From the NCBI GenBank assembly GCA_048264105.1, contig JBLXDJ010000003.1:496001-560000 (forward strand): DNA of 64,000 bases. The letters run 5' to 3'. The notes beneath the pieces are model-generated. The model worked only from the letters and a program-made list of their open reading frames with translations. It searched no databases and had not been told where the DNA came from. Both the position numbers and the translations under genes were made by a program. Each line of letters begins with the position of its first letter. The first letter of the stretch is position 1. The stretch comes from Oceanospirillum sp048264105. Lineage in GTDB: Bacteria; Pseudomonadota; Gammaproteobacteria; Pseudomonadales; Halomonadaceae. This document shows positions 35,297 to 43,715 of the stretch, one piece after another.

Positions 35297-35713
35297 TTAA
35301 GCGGCCAGATTGATCTGACGTGCCAGTTGCTCACCCAGTTCAGGGGTTTCTACAACACGGTACAGATTGGTCGCCTGAGCAGGACGCACAGCAGTGACCT
35401 GCTGAATATTGGGAAAAACATCCGACAAGGCCCGCAGGAAACTGAAATAGCCGCCATAACCGGAGATCATGGAATGATTCATTGCTCGGTTAACCGCCAT
35501 CGCCGTTTTACGGGCTTTGGAGTCTGCTTCCAGATTCTGACGCAACATATCGACCTGAGCATTGCTGTCGATACCCTGTACATCGGAAGCATAGAGAGGT
35601 GTCGTTAACAAACTCAACAACATAGAGAACTGCCCACCCTGCGAATTATGCAGGGCGGTGTTCATTGACTTAGCAACACCGGTAGACTGTTCTAGTTGAT
35701 TGACGATTTTCAT
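35297..35713 (-). CDS. Hypothetical protein, family not recognised
   Basis: A 138-residue product that I do not recognise. It has no signal peptide, membrane segment or known motif. The N-terminal third is Ser/Asn/Gln-rich (VAKSMNTALHNSQGGQFSMLLSLL), the middle has a conserved-looking DSNAQVDMLRQNLEADSKARKTAMAVNRAM helix-rich stretch, and the whole looks helical. Codon use looks like the neighbours, and the frame is uninterrupted, which supports a real gene, but there is no clear Shine-Dalgarno before the ATG at 35713. It is divergent from thiC and its riboswitch. Confidence 0.6.
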   Translation of the reverse strand: MKIVNQLEQSTGVAKSMNTALHNSQGGQFSMLLSLLTTPLYASDVQGIDSNAQVDMLRQNLEADSKARKTAMAVNRAMNHSMISGYGGYFSFLRALSDVFPNIQQVTAVRPAQATNLYRVVETPELGEQLARQINLAA

Positions 35714-35875
35714 CGGATAACGACCAATAAAATAGGATTGTCCATCAGCTATCGGCAGCCCGATAAATATCTTTACAGTTTTCGCCGGTATATTTTTTAT
35801 TAACGCCCAAAAGGCTGTTTTTCAGGCTCCAAAGCACTGGACATCCTCTGCCGGTCTACCTAGACTTTGTGCCAT

Positions 35876-35963
35876 CTTGACGGGGTGCATGGTTGGCTGA
35901 GATCGCAGATATACTGCGGAACCCGAAGAACCTGAACTGGGTAATTCCAGCGTAGGAATCGAG
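35876..35963 (+). promoter_or_regulatory. TPP riboswitch (THI element) upstream of thiC
   Basis: The core is clear: CGGGGTGC (35881-35888), GGCTGAGA near 35894, ACCCGAAGAACCTGA near 35920-35935, CTGGGTAATTCCAGCGTAGGAA to 35958. The P1 stem CTTGA (35876-35880)/TCGAG (35959-35963) closes it. Binding of thiamine pyrophosphate should lower thiC expression. The ATG of a tiny leader frame follows at once, and thiC begins 223 nt downstream, which is unusually far. Confidence 0.95.
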
Positions 35964-35966
35964 ACA

Positions 35967-36002
35967 ATGAATCCTGAGCTTTCGCATCTGACCGCTTTAT
36001 AA
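35967..36002 (+). CDS. Possible 11-codon leader ORF in the thiC 5' region
   Basis: ATG 35967 opens a frame MNPELSHLTAL ending in TAA. The sequence AGGA (35954-35957), nine bases upstream, is part of the conserved GTAGGAA arm of the TPP riboswitch, so ligand binding would be expected to hide this ribosome-binding site. The frame could be a regulatory leader peptide, or chance. It overlaps the left arm of a 12-bp long-range inverted repeat. Confidence 0.35.
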   Translation: MNPELSHLTAL

Positions 36003-36079
36003 GAAGCAACCGAAGCGATAAGTCACAGAGCAAGCAAGAGAACAGCCGCCTAAGAAACCGACTGTTCAGCTCAGGATTC
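35969..36079 (+). repeat. 12-bp long-range inverted repeat in the thiC leader
   Basis: GAATCCTGAGCT at 35969-35980 is perfectly complementary to AGCTCAGGATTC at 36068-36079. In RNA this would form a stem closing an 87-nt loop immediately after the riboswitch. No T-run follows, so it is not a simple terminator; it may be part of the expression platform. Confidence 0.6.
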
Positions 36080-36186
36080 CCCTCCGGCACAGCCAACCCC
36101 GCACATCGTCATTGTTTAAACGTACTGGTTAACACTGCATGTTTCTCAGTTCCGCCGACACAGATGACGGTAAAAAGGTAGGTAAG

Positions 36187-38094
36187 ATGCCAAACTCTCA
36201 AAATAATCAGAGCAATCCGAACACGCCTCAGGGCCCTCTCAACCAGACAGCACAGGTTGATCAGGCTTCAATTCAGCCGTTCCCGAACTCACGTAAAATC
36301 TATATTCAGGGTTCCCGCCCTGATATTAAAGTACCGATGCGCGAAATCAGCCTCAGCCCGACCACCGGCAGCTTCGGTAATGAAGAGAACGAGCCACTGC
36401 GCGTTTACGATACCTCTGGCCCTTACAGTGACCCGGATGTTCAGGTGGATGTGCGCAAAGGTCTGCATCCGCAGCGTAACCCCTGGATCGAAGAGCGCGA
36501 CGATACCGAGATCCTGCCGAAACTGTCTTCCGAATACGGCCGCATGCGCGAAGCCGACCTGACGCTGGAACCTCTGCGCTTTGATCTGCAGCGCAAACCC
36601 CGCCGCGCCAAAGCCGGTAAAAACGTTACCCAGATGCACTATGCCCGTCAGGGTATTATCACCCCAGAGATGGAATACGTTGCCATCCGAGAAAACATGA
36701 AGCTGGCAGAGATGCGTGAGCAGCACCAGCTGAATGAACAGCATCCGGGTCAGTCCTTTGGTGCCGCCATTCCCGATGAGATCACGCCGGAGTTTGTCCG
36801 TTCCGAGATCGCCCGTGGCCGTGCGGTACTGCCTGCCAATATCAACCACCCGGAAATCGAGCCGATGATTATCGGTCGTAACTTCCTGACCAAAATTAAC
36901 GGCAATATCGGTAACTCAGCGCTGGGCTCTTCCATTGAAGAAGAAGTGGCCAAGATGACCTGGGGTATCCGCTGGGGTGCCGACACCGTGATGGACCTTT
37001 CCACCGGTAAGAATATTCACGAAACCCGCGAGTGGATCGTGCGTAACAGCCCGGCACCGGTGGGCACCGTACCGATTTATCAGGCGCTGGAGAAAGTAAA
37101 CGGCGTGGCCGAAGACCTGACCTGGGAAGTGTTCCGCGACACCCTGATCGAGCAGGCGGAACAGGGTGTGGATTACTTCACCATCCACGCCGGTGTGCGT
37201 CTGGCCTATGTGCCGCTGACCGCCAAGCGTATGACAGGTATCGTTTCCCGTGGTGGCTCCATCATGGCGAAATGGTGTCTGGCGCACCATAAAGAGAGCT
37301 TCCTGTACACGCACTTTGAAGAGATCTGCGAGATCATGAAGGCGTACGACGTGACCTTCTCGCTGGGTGACGGTCTGCGTCCGGGTTCTGTTTATGATGC
37401 CAACGATGAAGCTCAGTTTGCCGAACTGGAAACTCTGGGCGAGCTGACTAAAATCGCCTGGGAACACGATGTTCAGTGCTTTATCGAAGGTCCGGGTCAC
37501 GTGCCGATGCATATGATCAAAGAGAACATGGACAAGCAGCTGAAAGAGTGTGGCGAAGCACCTTTCTACACCTTAGGCCCTCTGGTGACCGATATTGCGC
37601 CGGGTTATGACCACATCACCTCCGGTATCGGTGCCGCCATGATCGGCTGGTACGGCTGTGCCATGCTCTGCTATGTAACGCCAAAAGAGCACCTGGGTCT
37701 GCCGAACAAAGACGATGTTAAAACCGGCATCATCACCTATAAGATTGCAGCCCATGCAGCGGATCTGGCCAAGGGCCACCCGGCAGCGCAGGTGCGTGAT
37801 AACGCCATGTCCAAGGCGCGTTTCGAGTTCCGTTGGGAAGACCAGTTCAACATCGGCCTAGACCCGGATACCGCCCGTAGCTACCACGATGAGACCCTGC
37901 CGAAAGAGTCCTCCAAAGTGGCGCACTTCTGCTCCATGTGCGGGCCAAAATTCTGCTCCATGAAGATCTCACAGGAAGTACGTGACCTGGATGCGGAACA
38001 GGTCGCCGCCATCAACGCTCAGGCAGAAGAAGGCATGCAGGAGAAATCGAAAGAGTTTCTGGAGAAAGGCTCCGAGCTGTATCAGGAGGTGTAA
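36187..38094 (+). CDS. thiC: Phosphomethylpyrimidine synthase ThiC
   Basis: Radical-SAM enzyme that rearranges aminoimidazole ribotide to HMP phosphate for thiamine synthesis. The 635-residue product carries the C-terminal cluster motif CSMCGPKFC and long family-conserved stretches (for example KMTWGADTVMDLSTGKNIH region near residues 257-280 and the GDGLRPGS loop). I start it at ATG 36187 because AAGGTAGG lies just upstream; the ATG at 36139 has no Shine-Dalgarno and would add 16 unlike residues. The first ~35 residues are Asn/Gln/Pro-rich and variable. It is regulated by the TPP riboswitch upstream. Confidence 0.97.
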   Translation: MPNSQNNQSNPNTPQGPLNQTAQVDQASIQPFPNSRKIYIQGSRPDIKVPMREISLSPTTGSFGNEENEPLRVYDTSGPYSDPDVQVDVRKGLHPQRNPWIEERDDTEILPKLSSEYGRMREADLTLEPLRFDLQRKPRRAKAGKNVTQMHYARQGIITPEMEYVAIRENMKLAEMREQHQLNEQHPGQSFGAAIPDEITPEFVRSEIARGRAVLPANINHPEIEPMIIGRNFLTKINGNIGNSALGSSIEEEVAKMTWGIRWGADTVMDLSTGKNIHETREWIVRNSPAPVGTVPIYQALEKVNGVAEDLTWEVFRDTLIEQAEQGVDYFTIHAGVRLAYVPLTAKRMTGIVSRGGSIMAKWCLAHHKESFLYTHFEEICEIMKAYDVTFSLGDGLRPGSVYDANDEAQFAELETLGELTKIAWEHDVQCFIEGPGHVPMHMIKENMDKQLKECGEAPFYTLGPLVTDIAPGYDHITSGIGAAMIGWYGCAMLCYVTPKEHLGLPNKDDVKTGIITYKIAAHAADLAKGHPAAQVRDNAMSKARFEFRWEDQFNIGLDPDTARSYHDETLPKESSKVAHFCSMCGPKFCSMKISQEVRDLDAEQVAAINAQAEEGMQEKSKEFLEKGSELYQEV

Positions 38095-38150
38095 CGCCGG
38101 ATTCATCCGCTGAATAGCGGTCTTTGATTCAATTTCTGCACCAACCAATA

Positions 38151-38177
38151 AAGCCTCTGCAAATGCAGGGGCTTTTT
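38151..38177 (+). terminator. Rho-independent terminator of thiC
   Basis: AAGCCTCTGC, loop AAAT, GCAGGGGCTT (one G-T pair) then T5. It lies 56 nt past the thiC stop. Confidence 0.85.
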
Positions 38178-38325
38178 TCGTTCTCAGTGAACTGAATTTA
38201 CCGGATAACGTATACGGGTAATATGTGTTTGATCTATGCTGCTCTAATGCCACGGTAAAACGTCACCGCAGATACTACCCTTCAATCGTGGCCACACATA
38301 CATTCAGACCGGACGGACCTCATCT

Positions 38326-39138
38326 ATGCAACCCGACGCCGATAGCTGCAACGGTACAAGCCATCATCAGACACTTCAGGATTCTGATCTGCCCAGCTGT
38401 GATCGCTGCCGCGATAAACCACCTCTCTCTTTTACCTTCAGTTTTGCTTTTCAGCCCATTGTCAGCGCCAGCCAGAAAAAGACCGTTGCCTATGAGGCCT
38501 TAGTCCGGGGCATTAATGGCGAACCTGCCGGAACCATTTTTCAGCATGTGAACGACGATAATCTCTATCAGTTTGATCAGGCCTGTCGGGTCACCGCCAT
38601 CAAAAAAGCGGTTGAGATCGGTCTCGCGGATCAGGATGCCCTTCTGAACCTGAACTTCACCCCTAATGCTGTGTATCAGCCGGAACTCTGTATCCGCACC
38701 ACGCTGGAAGCCGCCAGAAAGTATGGTTTTCCATTAGAGAAAATTGTCTTTGAGGTCACCGAAGGTGAAGAGGTCAAAGACAAGCAGCATCTGGTCAATA
38801 TTATCGATGCCTATAAAAAGATGGGCTTTAAAACCGCCATCGATGACTTTGGCGCTGGTTACTCCGGCCTGAACCTGCTGGCGGACTATGAGCCGGATAC
38901 CATCAAGCTCGATCGGGAGCTGATTATCGATATTCACCAGCACCCCCGAAAGCAGGCGATCATTCGCGGGATCATTATGGTCTGTGAAGAACTGAATCTG
39001 GAACTGCTGGCGGAAGGGGTTGAGCTGCAGGAGGAATACGAATGGCTGCGGGATCAGGGTATCGATCTGTTTCAGGGCTTCTACTTTGCCCGCCCCGGCT
39101 TTGAAACCCTGCCCGAGGTTTCTGCCAGTCAGTTCTGA
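38326..39138 (+). CDS. Stand-alone EAL domain c-di-GMP phosphodiesterase
   Basis: Predicted to hydrolyse c-di-GMP. The 270-residue product has a full EAL domain from about residue 38: YEALVRG (Glu57), the NLNFTPNAV segment, FEVTE, DDFGAGYSGLNLL (Asp173-Asp174), KLDRELI, LLAEGVE and QGFYFARP, so the metal and catalytic residues appear intact. The N-terminal 30 residues contain Cys8, Cys25 and Cys28 (CDRC) and several His, which could bind metal or haem; this is inference. No membrane segment. It has its own transcription unit after the thiC terminator. Confidence 0.88.
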   Translation: MQPDADSCNGTSHHQTLQDSDLPSCDRCRDKPPLSFTFSFAFQPIVSASQKKTVAYEALVRGINGEPAGTIFQHVNDDNLYQFDQACRVTAIKKAVEIGLADQDALLNLNFTPNAVYQPELCIRTTLEAARKYGFPLEKIVFEVTEGEEVKDKQHLVNIIDAYKKMGFKTAIDDFGAGYSGLNLLADYEPDTIKLDRELIIDIHQHPRKQAIIRGIIMVCEELNLELLAEGVELQEEYEWLRDQGIDLFQGFYFARPGFETLPEVSASQF

Positions 39139-39259
39139 TTTCACCATTAAAACGCACCGGGCGGAATGACCACGCTCAGCTGACAACCTGAACCGGAGAC
39201 CCAAAAACTGCGTACCAAACGCAGTTAAAGCAGAGAAAATCAGGCAGAGGGTGAAGCGG

Positions 39260-39979
39260 ATGAAGGTTTTGATATGCGCCGGTAATGGCGGAGTCGGGCA
39301 GGGGCTGATCCGAGCGATCCGTGAACGCTATCCCGATGCAGAAATCGCAGCGACCTACCGAAGCCGCAAACCGGAAAACACTTCCGCAGATGTGCACTGG
39401 TATCAGGCCGATCTAACCCACAGGGATTCGGTTGGCAAACTGGCTGAATCCGTGACTCAGGTGGACTGGCTGATCAATTGCGCTGGTTTCCTTCACCATC
39501 ACACCCATGATGGCTTTCAGGGGCCGGAAAAGAGTATCCGCCAGTTTGAGCCGGATTTCTTTCTGCACAATATTCAGCACAACACCCTGCCAACACTGCT
39601 GTTGGCACAGCACTTTTCCTCAGCCCTTAAAAAAAGCACTCGCGGGATATTTGCCGCAGTCAGCGCCAAAGTCGGCAGTATCGAAGATAACCGCTTAGGC
39701 GGCTGGTACAGCTATCGCGCTTCTAAAGCCGCTCTCAATATGGCACTGAAAACCCTGTCTATCGAGTGGCAACGAAGCCATAAACAGCTGTGTGTTGCGG
39801 CCCTACATCCCGGCACCACAGATACCGGCCTTTCCGAACCTTTTCAGAAAAATGTCCCCGAGGGCAAACTCTTCACCCCAGAGCAAACCGGCCATTACCT
39901 GCTGAATGTGCTTGAACAGCTGACACCGGAACAAACCGGCTCCTTCTTCAGCTGGAATGGGGAGACTCTGCCATGGTAA
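39260..39979 (+). CDS. Short-chain dehydrogenase/reductase
   Basis: Classical SDR of the C-factor-like group. The 239-residue product has the cofactor loop GNGGVGQG (a variant of TGxxxGxG), NCAG, an active-site Ser near 135 and the catalytic Tyr152-x3-Lys156 (YSYRASK). I prefer ATG 39260 to the GTG at 39251 because AGAGGG is well spaced from the ATG. Its stop lies inside the start of the cryptochrome gene, so the two are coupled. Substrate unknown. Confidence 0.85.
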   Translation: MKVLICAGNGGVGQGLIRAIRERYPDAEIAATYRSRKPENTSADVHWYQADLTHRDSVGKLAESVTQVDWLINCAGFLHHHTHDGFQGPEKSIRQFEPDFFLHNIQHNTLPTLLLAQHFSSALKKSTRGIFAAVSAKVGSIEDNRLGGWYSYRASKAALNMALKTLSIEWQRSHKQLCVAALHPGTTDTGLSEPFQKNVPEGKLFTPEQTGHYLLNVLEQLTPEQTGSFFSWNGETLPW

Positions 39980-41364
39980 GCCCACAGCAAACCCATAAGC
40001 CAAAACAACCCGTTAAACGGGGCTTATATCTTTTCGGTCACGATATGCGGCTGGAGGATAATCCGGCGCTGAATCACCTGATCAGCCAATGCGATGACGT
40101 CCTGTTCGTCTACCTGCTGAATCCTGAACTGACCAAGGCCAGCCACCACGGCTTTCCAAGACTGGGACAGCACCGCTGGCAGTTTATCTGGCAATGCTTA
40201 AGGGATCTGAATCAGCATCTGCAGCGCTTTGGTCATGCTCTGCATCTGATTCAGGGCGACCCCGATAAAGCGATTCCGCCCCTGATCGAAAAACACCGCA
40301 TTGAGTTGCTGGCGGGTAGTTATAACAGTGGCCTGCAGGAAAGCCTGTTCTGGCAGGCATTACAGAAACAGGCGGAGTGTCAGGTCGTTACGCTGCATCA
40401 AAACAGCTTATTCACACCGCAACATCTGCCGGTGTCTGTGGATAAGATACCGAAACAGTTCACTCCCTTCCGCAAGCTGGCGGAAGAACAACTTGTGCCT
40501 GATCCGGTCTCACTGGACGACAGATTGGCACAAACCAAACCCATCATCGTGGCCGAAGATGCCGGGTCATGGCCAGAAGCACCGCCACTATTATCGGATT
40601 ATCAGCAGACCAGCAGCCATCAGGAACGCCCCATTCAAGGTGGCTGTGAAGCCGCCTGGAATCATCTGGATCACTTTATCTGGAAAAGCCGCGCTATCGA
40701 TCACTACAAACAGACCCGAAACACACTGGATGTTGTGCAGCAGCCGGATCATGTCAGCCTGCTCTCCGGCTGGCTCGCTCAGGGTTGTTTATCTGGCCGT
40801 CAGGTCTGGAGTGAGATCAGGCGCTACGAGCAGCAATTTGGCGCGAACGAATCCACTTACTGGTTAAAATTTGAGCTGCTCTGGCGGGAGTTCTTCTACT
40901 GGAATGCCCACCGTTTACAGGCGGACCTTTATCGGTTTGGCGGAGAAAGGCGCAAAAAGCCTCTGACCAGCTTCTACCCTCAACGCTTTAAAAGCTGGTG
41001 CGAAGGCAGCACGGCATTTCCTATTGTTAACGCCTGTATGAAACAACTGAAAGCCACCGGCATGCTCTCCAACCGGGGCCGCCAGATTGTCGCCAGTGCT
41101 CTGGTCAACGAGCTGCAACTGGACTGGCGCTACGGTGCCGCCTGGTTTGAACATCTGCTGGTCGATTACGACCCCGGCAGTAACTACGGTAACTGGCAGT
41201 ACATTGCAGGGGTCGGCGCAGACCCGAGTGGCGGTCGGCACTTTAATCTGGAAAAGCAAAGCGCCGAGTTTGATCCCGAAGGGGATTTTATCCACCGCTG
41301 GCAAGGCAAAGAAACGGCCTTTAGCGATGCGGTAGGTATCGATGACTGGCCGATCCGGCCCTGA
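39973..41364 (+). CDS. DASH-family cryptochrome
   Basis: Flavoprotein of the photolyase/cryptochrome superfamily; DASH members repair cyclobutane dimers in single-stranded DNA and may signal. The 463-residue product has the N-terminal photolyase domain (GLYLFGHDMRLEDNPAL) and a C-terminal FAD-binding domain with KFELLWREFFYW, the GMLSNRGRQIVAS stretch and the DASH signature NWQYIAGVGADPSGGRHF followed by the Lys/Gln tail. It overlaps the SDR gene by seven bases; this SDR-photolyase pairing recurs in marine gammaproteobacteria, by inference. Confidence 0.93.
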   Translation: MVSPQQTHKPKQPVKRGLYLFGHDMRLEDNPALNHLISQCDDVLFVYLLNPELTKASHHGFPRLGQHRWQFIWQCLRDLNQHLQRFGHALHLIQGDPDKAIPPLIEKHRIELLAGSYNSGLQESLFWQALQKQAECQVVTLHQNSLFTPQHLPVSVDKIPKQFTPFRKLAEEQLVPDPVSLDDRLAQTKPIIVAEDAGSWPEAPPLLSDYQQTSSHQERPIQGGCEAAWNHLDHFIWKSRAIDHYKQTRNTLDVVQQPDHVSLLSGWLAQGCLSGRQVWSEIRRYEQQFGANESTYWLKFELLWREFFYWNAHRLQADLYRFGGERRKKPLTSFYPQRFKSWCEGSTAFPIVNACMKQLKATGMLSNRGRQIVASALVNELQLDWRYGAAWFEHLLVDYDPGSNYGNWQYIAGVGADPSGGRHFNLEKQSAEFDPEGDFIHRWQGKETAFSDAVGIDDWPIRP

Positions 41365-41531
41365 CTTTTCTCAACCGGCAAAGCACTCTCACCAATACCC
41401 GCAAAACAGATGCCTGATTTTCAGTCACTGAAAAACCTTTGCCTGTCCCGTCTCTGTGTCTATTATCAATATTGCTGCAACGCACAAATAACCATAAAAA
41501 ATAATGCCAGCTCATCACAGAGGACTCCATC

Positions 41532-42746
41532 ATGCTCTATCAACTGCACCACAGTTACAGTCAGGTTGCTCAACCCATTCATCTCTGGGCTCAGGCCTGG
41601 CGCAAGCAGCTGTCACTGCCCTGGAATCCTCTGCGCATCACTCAAACCGGTAAGTTGCTGACTGCCGCAGCAGAACTGATCGAACGCTGCACCGACAACT
41701 ACGAAAAACCCAGTTTCGAGCTGCCCTTTACCGAAGTAAACGGGCATCAGGTGCGTATCCGCGAAGAGATCGTTCACACCCTGCCGTACTGTAATCTGCT
41801 GCATTTCCGCCGCTCCGGTGAGTATCAGCACCCTAAGCTGCTGATTATTGCTCCGATGTCCGGCCATTACGCCACCCTGCTGCGGGGAACCGTTGAACAG
41901 TTTATTCCCGATCATGAGGTCTATATCACCGACTGGGTTAACGCCCGGGAAGTGCCGCTGGAAGAGGGCAGTTTCAGCTTTGATGACTACGTGCGCTACC
42001 TGATCGAGTTTCTGCAGCTGTTAGGCCCGGATACCCATGTGATCGGCGTCTGTCAGCCCAGTGTGCCCGCCATTGTGGCAACGACGGTGATGTCAGAACA
42101 AAACGATCCCTGCGCCCCTAAATCCCTGATTCTGATGGGCGGCCCGATTGATACCCGCAAAAACCCAACGGAGGTAAACGATTACGCCTCCGGCAAGGAT
42201 TACGAGTGGTTTCAGGATCAGGTGATCTGCACGGTACCGGAGGGTTATCCCGGTGCTGGTCAGCGGGTCTATCCGGGTTTTATTCAGCTGTCCGGCTTTA
42301 TGAGCATGAATCTGGATAGCCACGTGAATAAGCACTTCAAGTTTTTTGGCGACCTGATCAAGGGTGATGGCGACAGTGCCGAGGCCCACCGCAAGTTCTA
42401 CAACGAGTATCTGGCGGTGATGGATCTGCCTGCGCCCTTCTTTCTGGAAACCATCAAAAAGGTGTTCCTCGATCATGACCTGCCAAGGGGCGAAATGACC
42501 TATCAGGGCAAAAAGATTGAGCCGACGGCAGTCACCAGGACTGCGCTGATGACCATTGAAGGCGAGAACGACGATATTACCGGTATGGGGCAGACGGAAG
42601 CCGCCCACGACATTCTGACCAAGATCCCGAAAACCAAGCGCCAGCACTATATTCAGCAGGGCGTGGGGCATTACGGCATCTTTAACGGCCGCCGCTTCCG
42701 GGAAGAGATCGCTCCAGAGATTAAGGCCTTTATGCAGAAGGCCTGA
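41532..42746 (+). CDS. phaZ: Intracellular polyhydroxyalkanoate depolymerase
   Basis: Mobilises stored PHB/PHA granules. The 404-residue product matches the intracellular short-chain PhaZ family (PhaZ1 of Ralstonia type), in which a cysteine replaces the lipase-box serine: Cys174 in GVCQPS. The acid is probably Asp in the ENDDITG segment and the base is His in GVGHYGIF. No signal peptide, consistent with cytoplasmic action on granules. It has no PHA synthase beside it. TCACAGAGGA lies upstream of the ATG. Confidence 0.92.
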   Translation: MLYQLHHSYSQVAQPIHLWAQAWRKQLSLPWNPLRITQTGKLLTAAAELIERCTDNYEKPSFELPFTEVNGHQVRIREEIVHTLPYCNLLHFRRSGEYQHPKLLIIAPMSGHYATLLRGTVEQFIPDHEVYITDWVNAREVPLEEGSFSFDDYVRYLIEFLQLLGPDTHVIGVCQPSVPAIVATTVMSEQNDPCAPKSLILMGGPIDTRKNPTEVNDYASGKDYEWFQDQVICTVPEGYPGAGQRVYPGFIQLSGFMSMNLDSHVNKHFKFFGDLIKGDGDSAEAHRKFYNEYLAVMDLPAPFFLETIKKVFLDHDLPRGEMTYQGKKIEPTAVTRTALMTIEGENDDITGMGQTEAAHDILTKIPKTKRQHYIQQGVGHYGIFNGRRFREEIAPEIKAFMQKA

Positions 42747-42751
42747 AACGC

Positions 42752-42789
42752 GAAAGCCCCCGATACCTTATAAGGTCTCGGGGGCTTTC
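42752..42789. terminator. Bidirectional terminator (phaZ / trmB)
   Basis: A long hairpin with outer arms GAAAGCCCCCGA and TCGGGGGCTTTC and an inner ACCTTATAAGGT palindrome lies between the convergent phaZ and trmB genes. A T-rich stretch follows on the right. Confidence 0.88.
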
Positions 42790-42821
42790 ATTTTGGTCAT
42801 CAGAAATTCTGACGCTGAAGA

Positions 42822-43607
42822 TCAGCTCACCTTGCGGTAGATGATATCCCATACGCCATGACCCAGACGCTCACCACGCTTTTCAAACTTGGTGATCGGA
42901 CGGGAATCCGGACGCGGTACGTAATCTCCATCGGTCGCGGTATTCTCGTAGCCTTCTGCCACCTGCATCACTTCTACCATGTGCTCGGCGTAGTTTTCCC
43001 AGTCCGTTGCCATATGGAAGCGACCACCCACTTTCAGCTTTTTACGCAGCAGCTGAACAAACTCAGGCTGTACGATACGGCGCTTATGATGGCGCTTTTT
43101 ATGCCACGGGTCCGGGAAGAACAGCTGCAGCAGATCCACCGAACCATCCGGAATGCACTGGTTCAGAATCTCCACTGCGTCATCCTCGTAGGCACGCAGG
43201 TTGGTCAGACCAGCATCTCCGGCTTCCGCCATCAGCTTACCAACACCCGGGGTATGCACCTCGATACCGATAAAGTTGTGATCCGGCATGGTCTTCGCCT
43301 GTTCAAACAGGGAGTGCCCCATACCAAAACCGATCTCGATCACCAGAGGTGCATCACGACCAAACACCTGTTGCGGGTCGATTTCACCCTGCTCCAGGGT
43401 CAGACCCCATTTTGGCCAGAACTCATCCATGCCACGCTGCTGACCGGCAGTCATACGGCCGGTACGCAGTACAAAGCTGCGAATACGGCGCTTATGCTCT
43501 TCAGGCGTTTCGTTCTCTTTTCTTTCCTGGCTTTCTACCGGCTGCTCAGAAACCTCAGCCTCGTTTACAGCTTGATTCGGGTTTTGAGCATCAGTTGCAT
43601 CAGACAT
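42822..43607 (-). CDS. trmB: tRNA (guanine-N7-)-methyltransferase
   Basis: Methylates G46 of tRNAs with SAM. The 261-residue product has the SAM loop VIEIGFGMG and the family FFPDPWHKKRHHKRR motif, then the GGRFHMATDW segment. The first ~45 residues are a Gln/Glu/Asn-rich acidic extension not found in E. coli TrmB. It is followed upstream by thiSG on the same strand, with a gap of 108 nt. Confidence 0.95.
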   Translation of the reverse strand: MSDATDAQNPNQAVNEAEVSEQPVESQERKENETPEEHKRRIRSFVLRTGRMTAGQQRGMDEFWPKWGLTLEQGEIDPQQVFGRDAPLVIEIGFGMGHSLFEQAKTMPDHNFIGIEVHTPGVGKLMAEAGDAGLTNLRAYEDDAVEILNQCIPDGSVDLLQLFFPDPWHKKRHHKRRIVQPEFVQLLRKKLKVGGRFHMATDWENYAEHMVEVMQVAEGYENTATDGDYVPRPDSRPITKFEKRGERLGHGVWDIIYRKVS

Positions 43608-43715
43608 TGTCGTTCTTTAAACCTGTATGGTGTTGATTAAAAAATGGCGACAGATCCGCTATTCAGATCTGCCTGGATTTCAGCACGGCCCCGATTAAGG
43701 TCCCGTGCAGACAGA

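Noticed and set aside
42858..43640. Plus-strand open frame of 260 codons opposite trmB
   Set aside because: Antisense shadow; the trmB product on the other strand carries clear family motifs.
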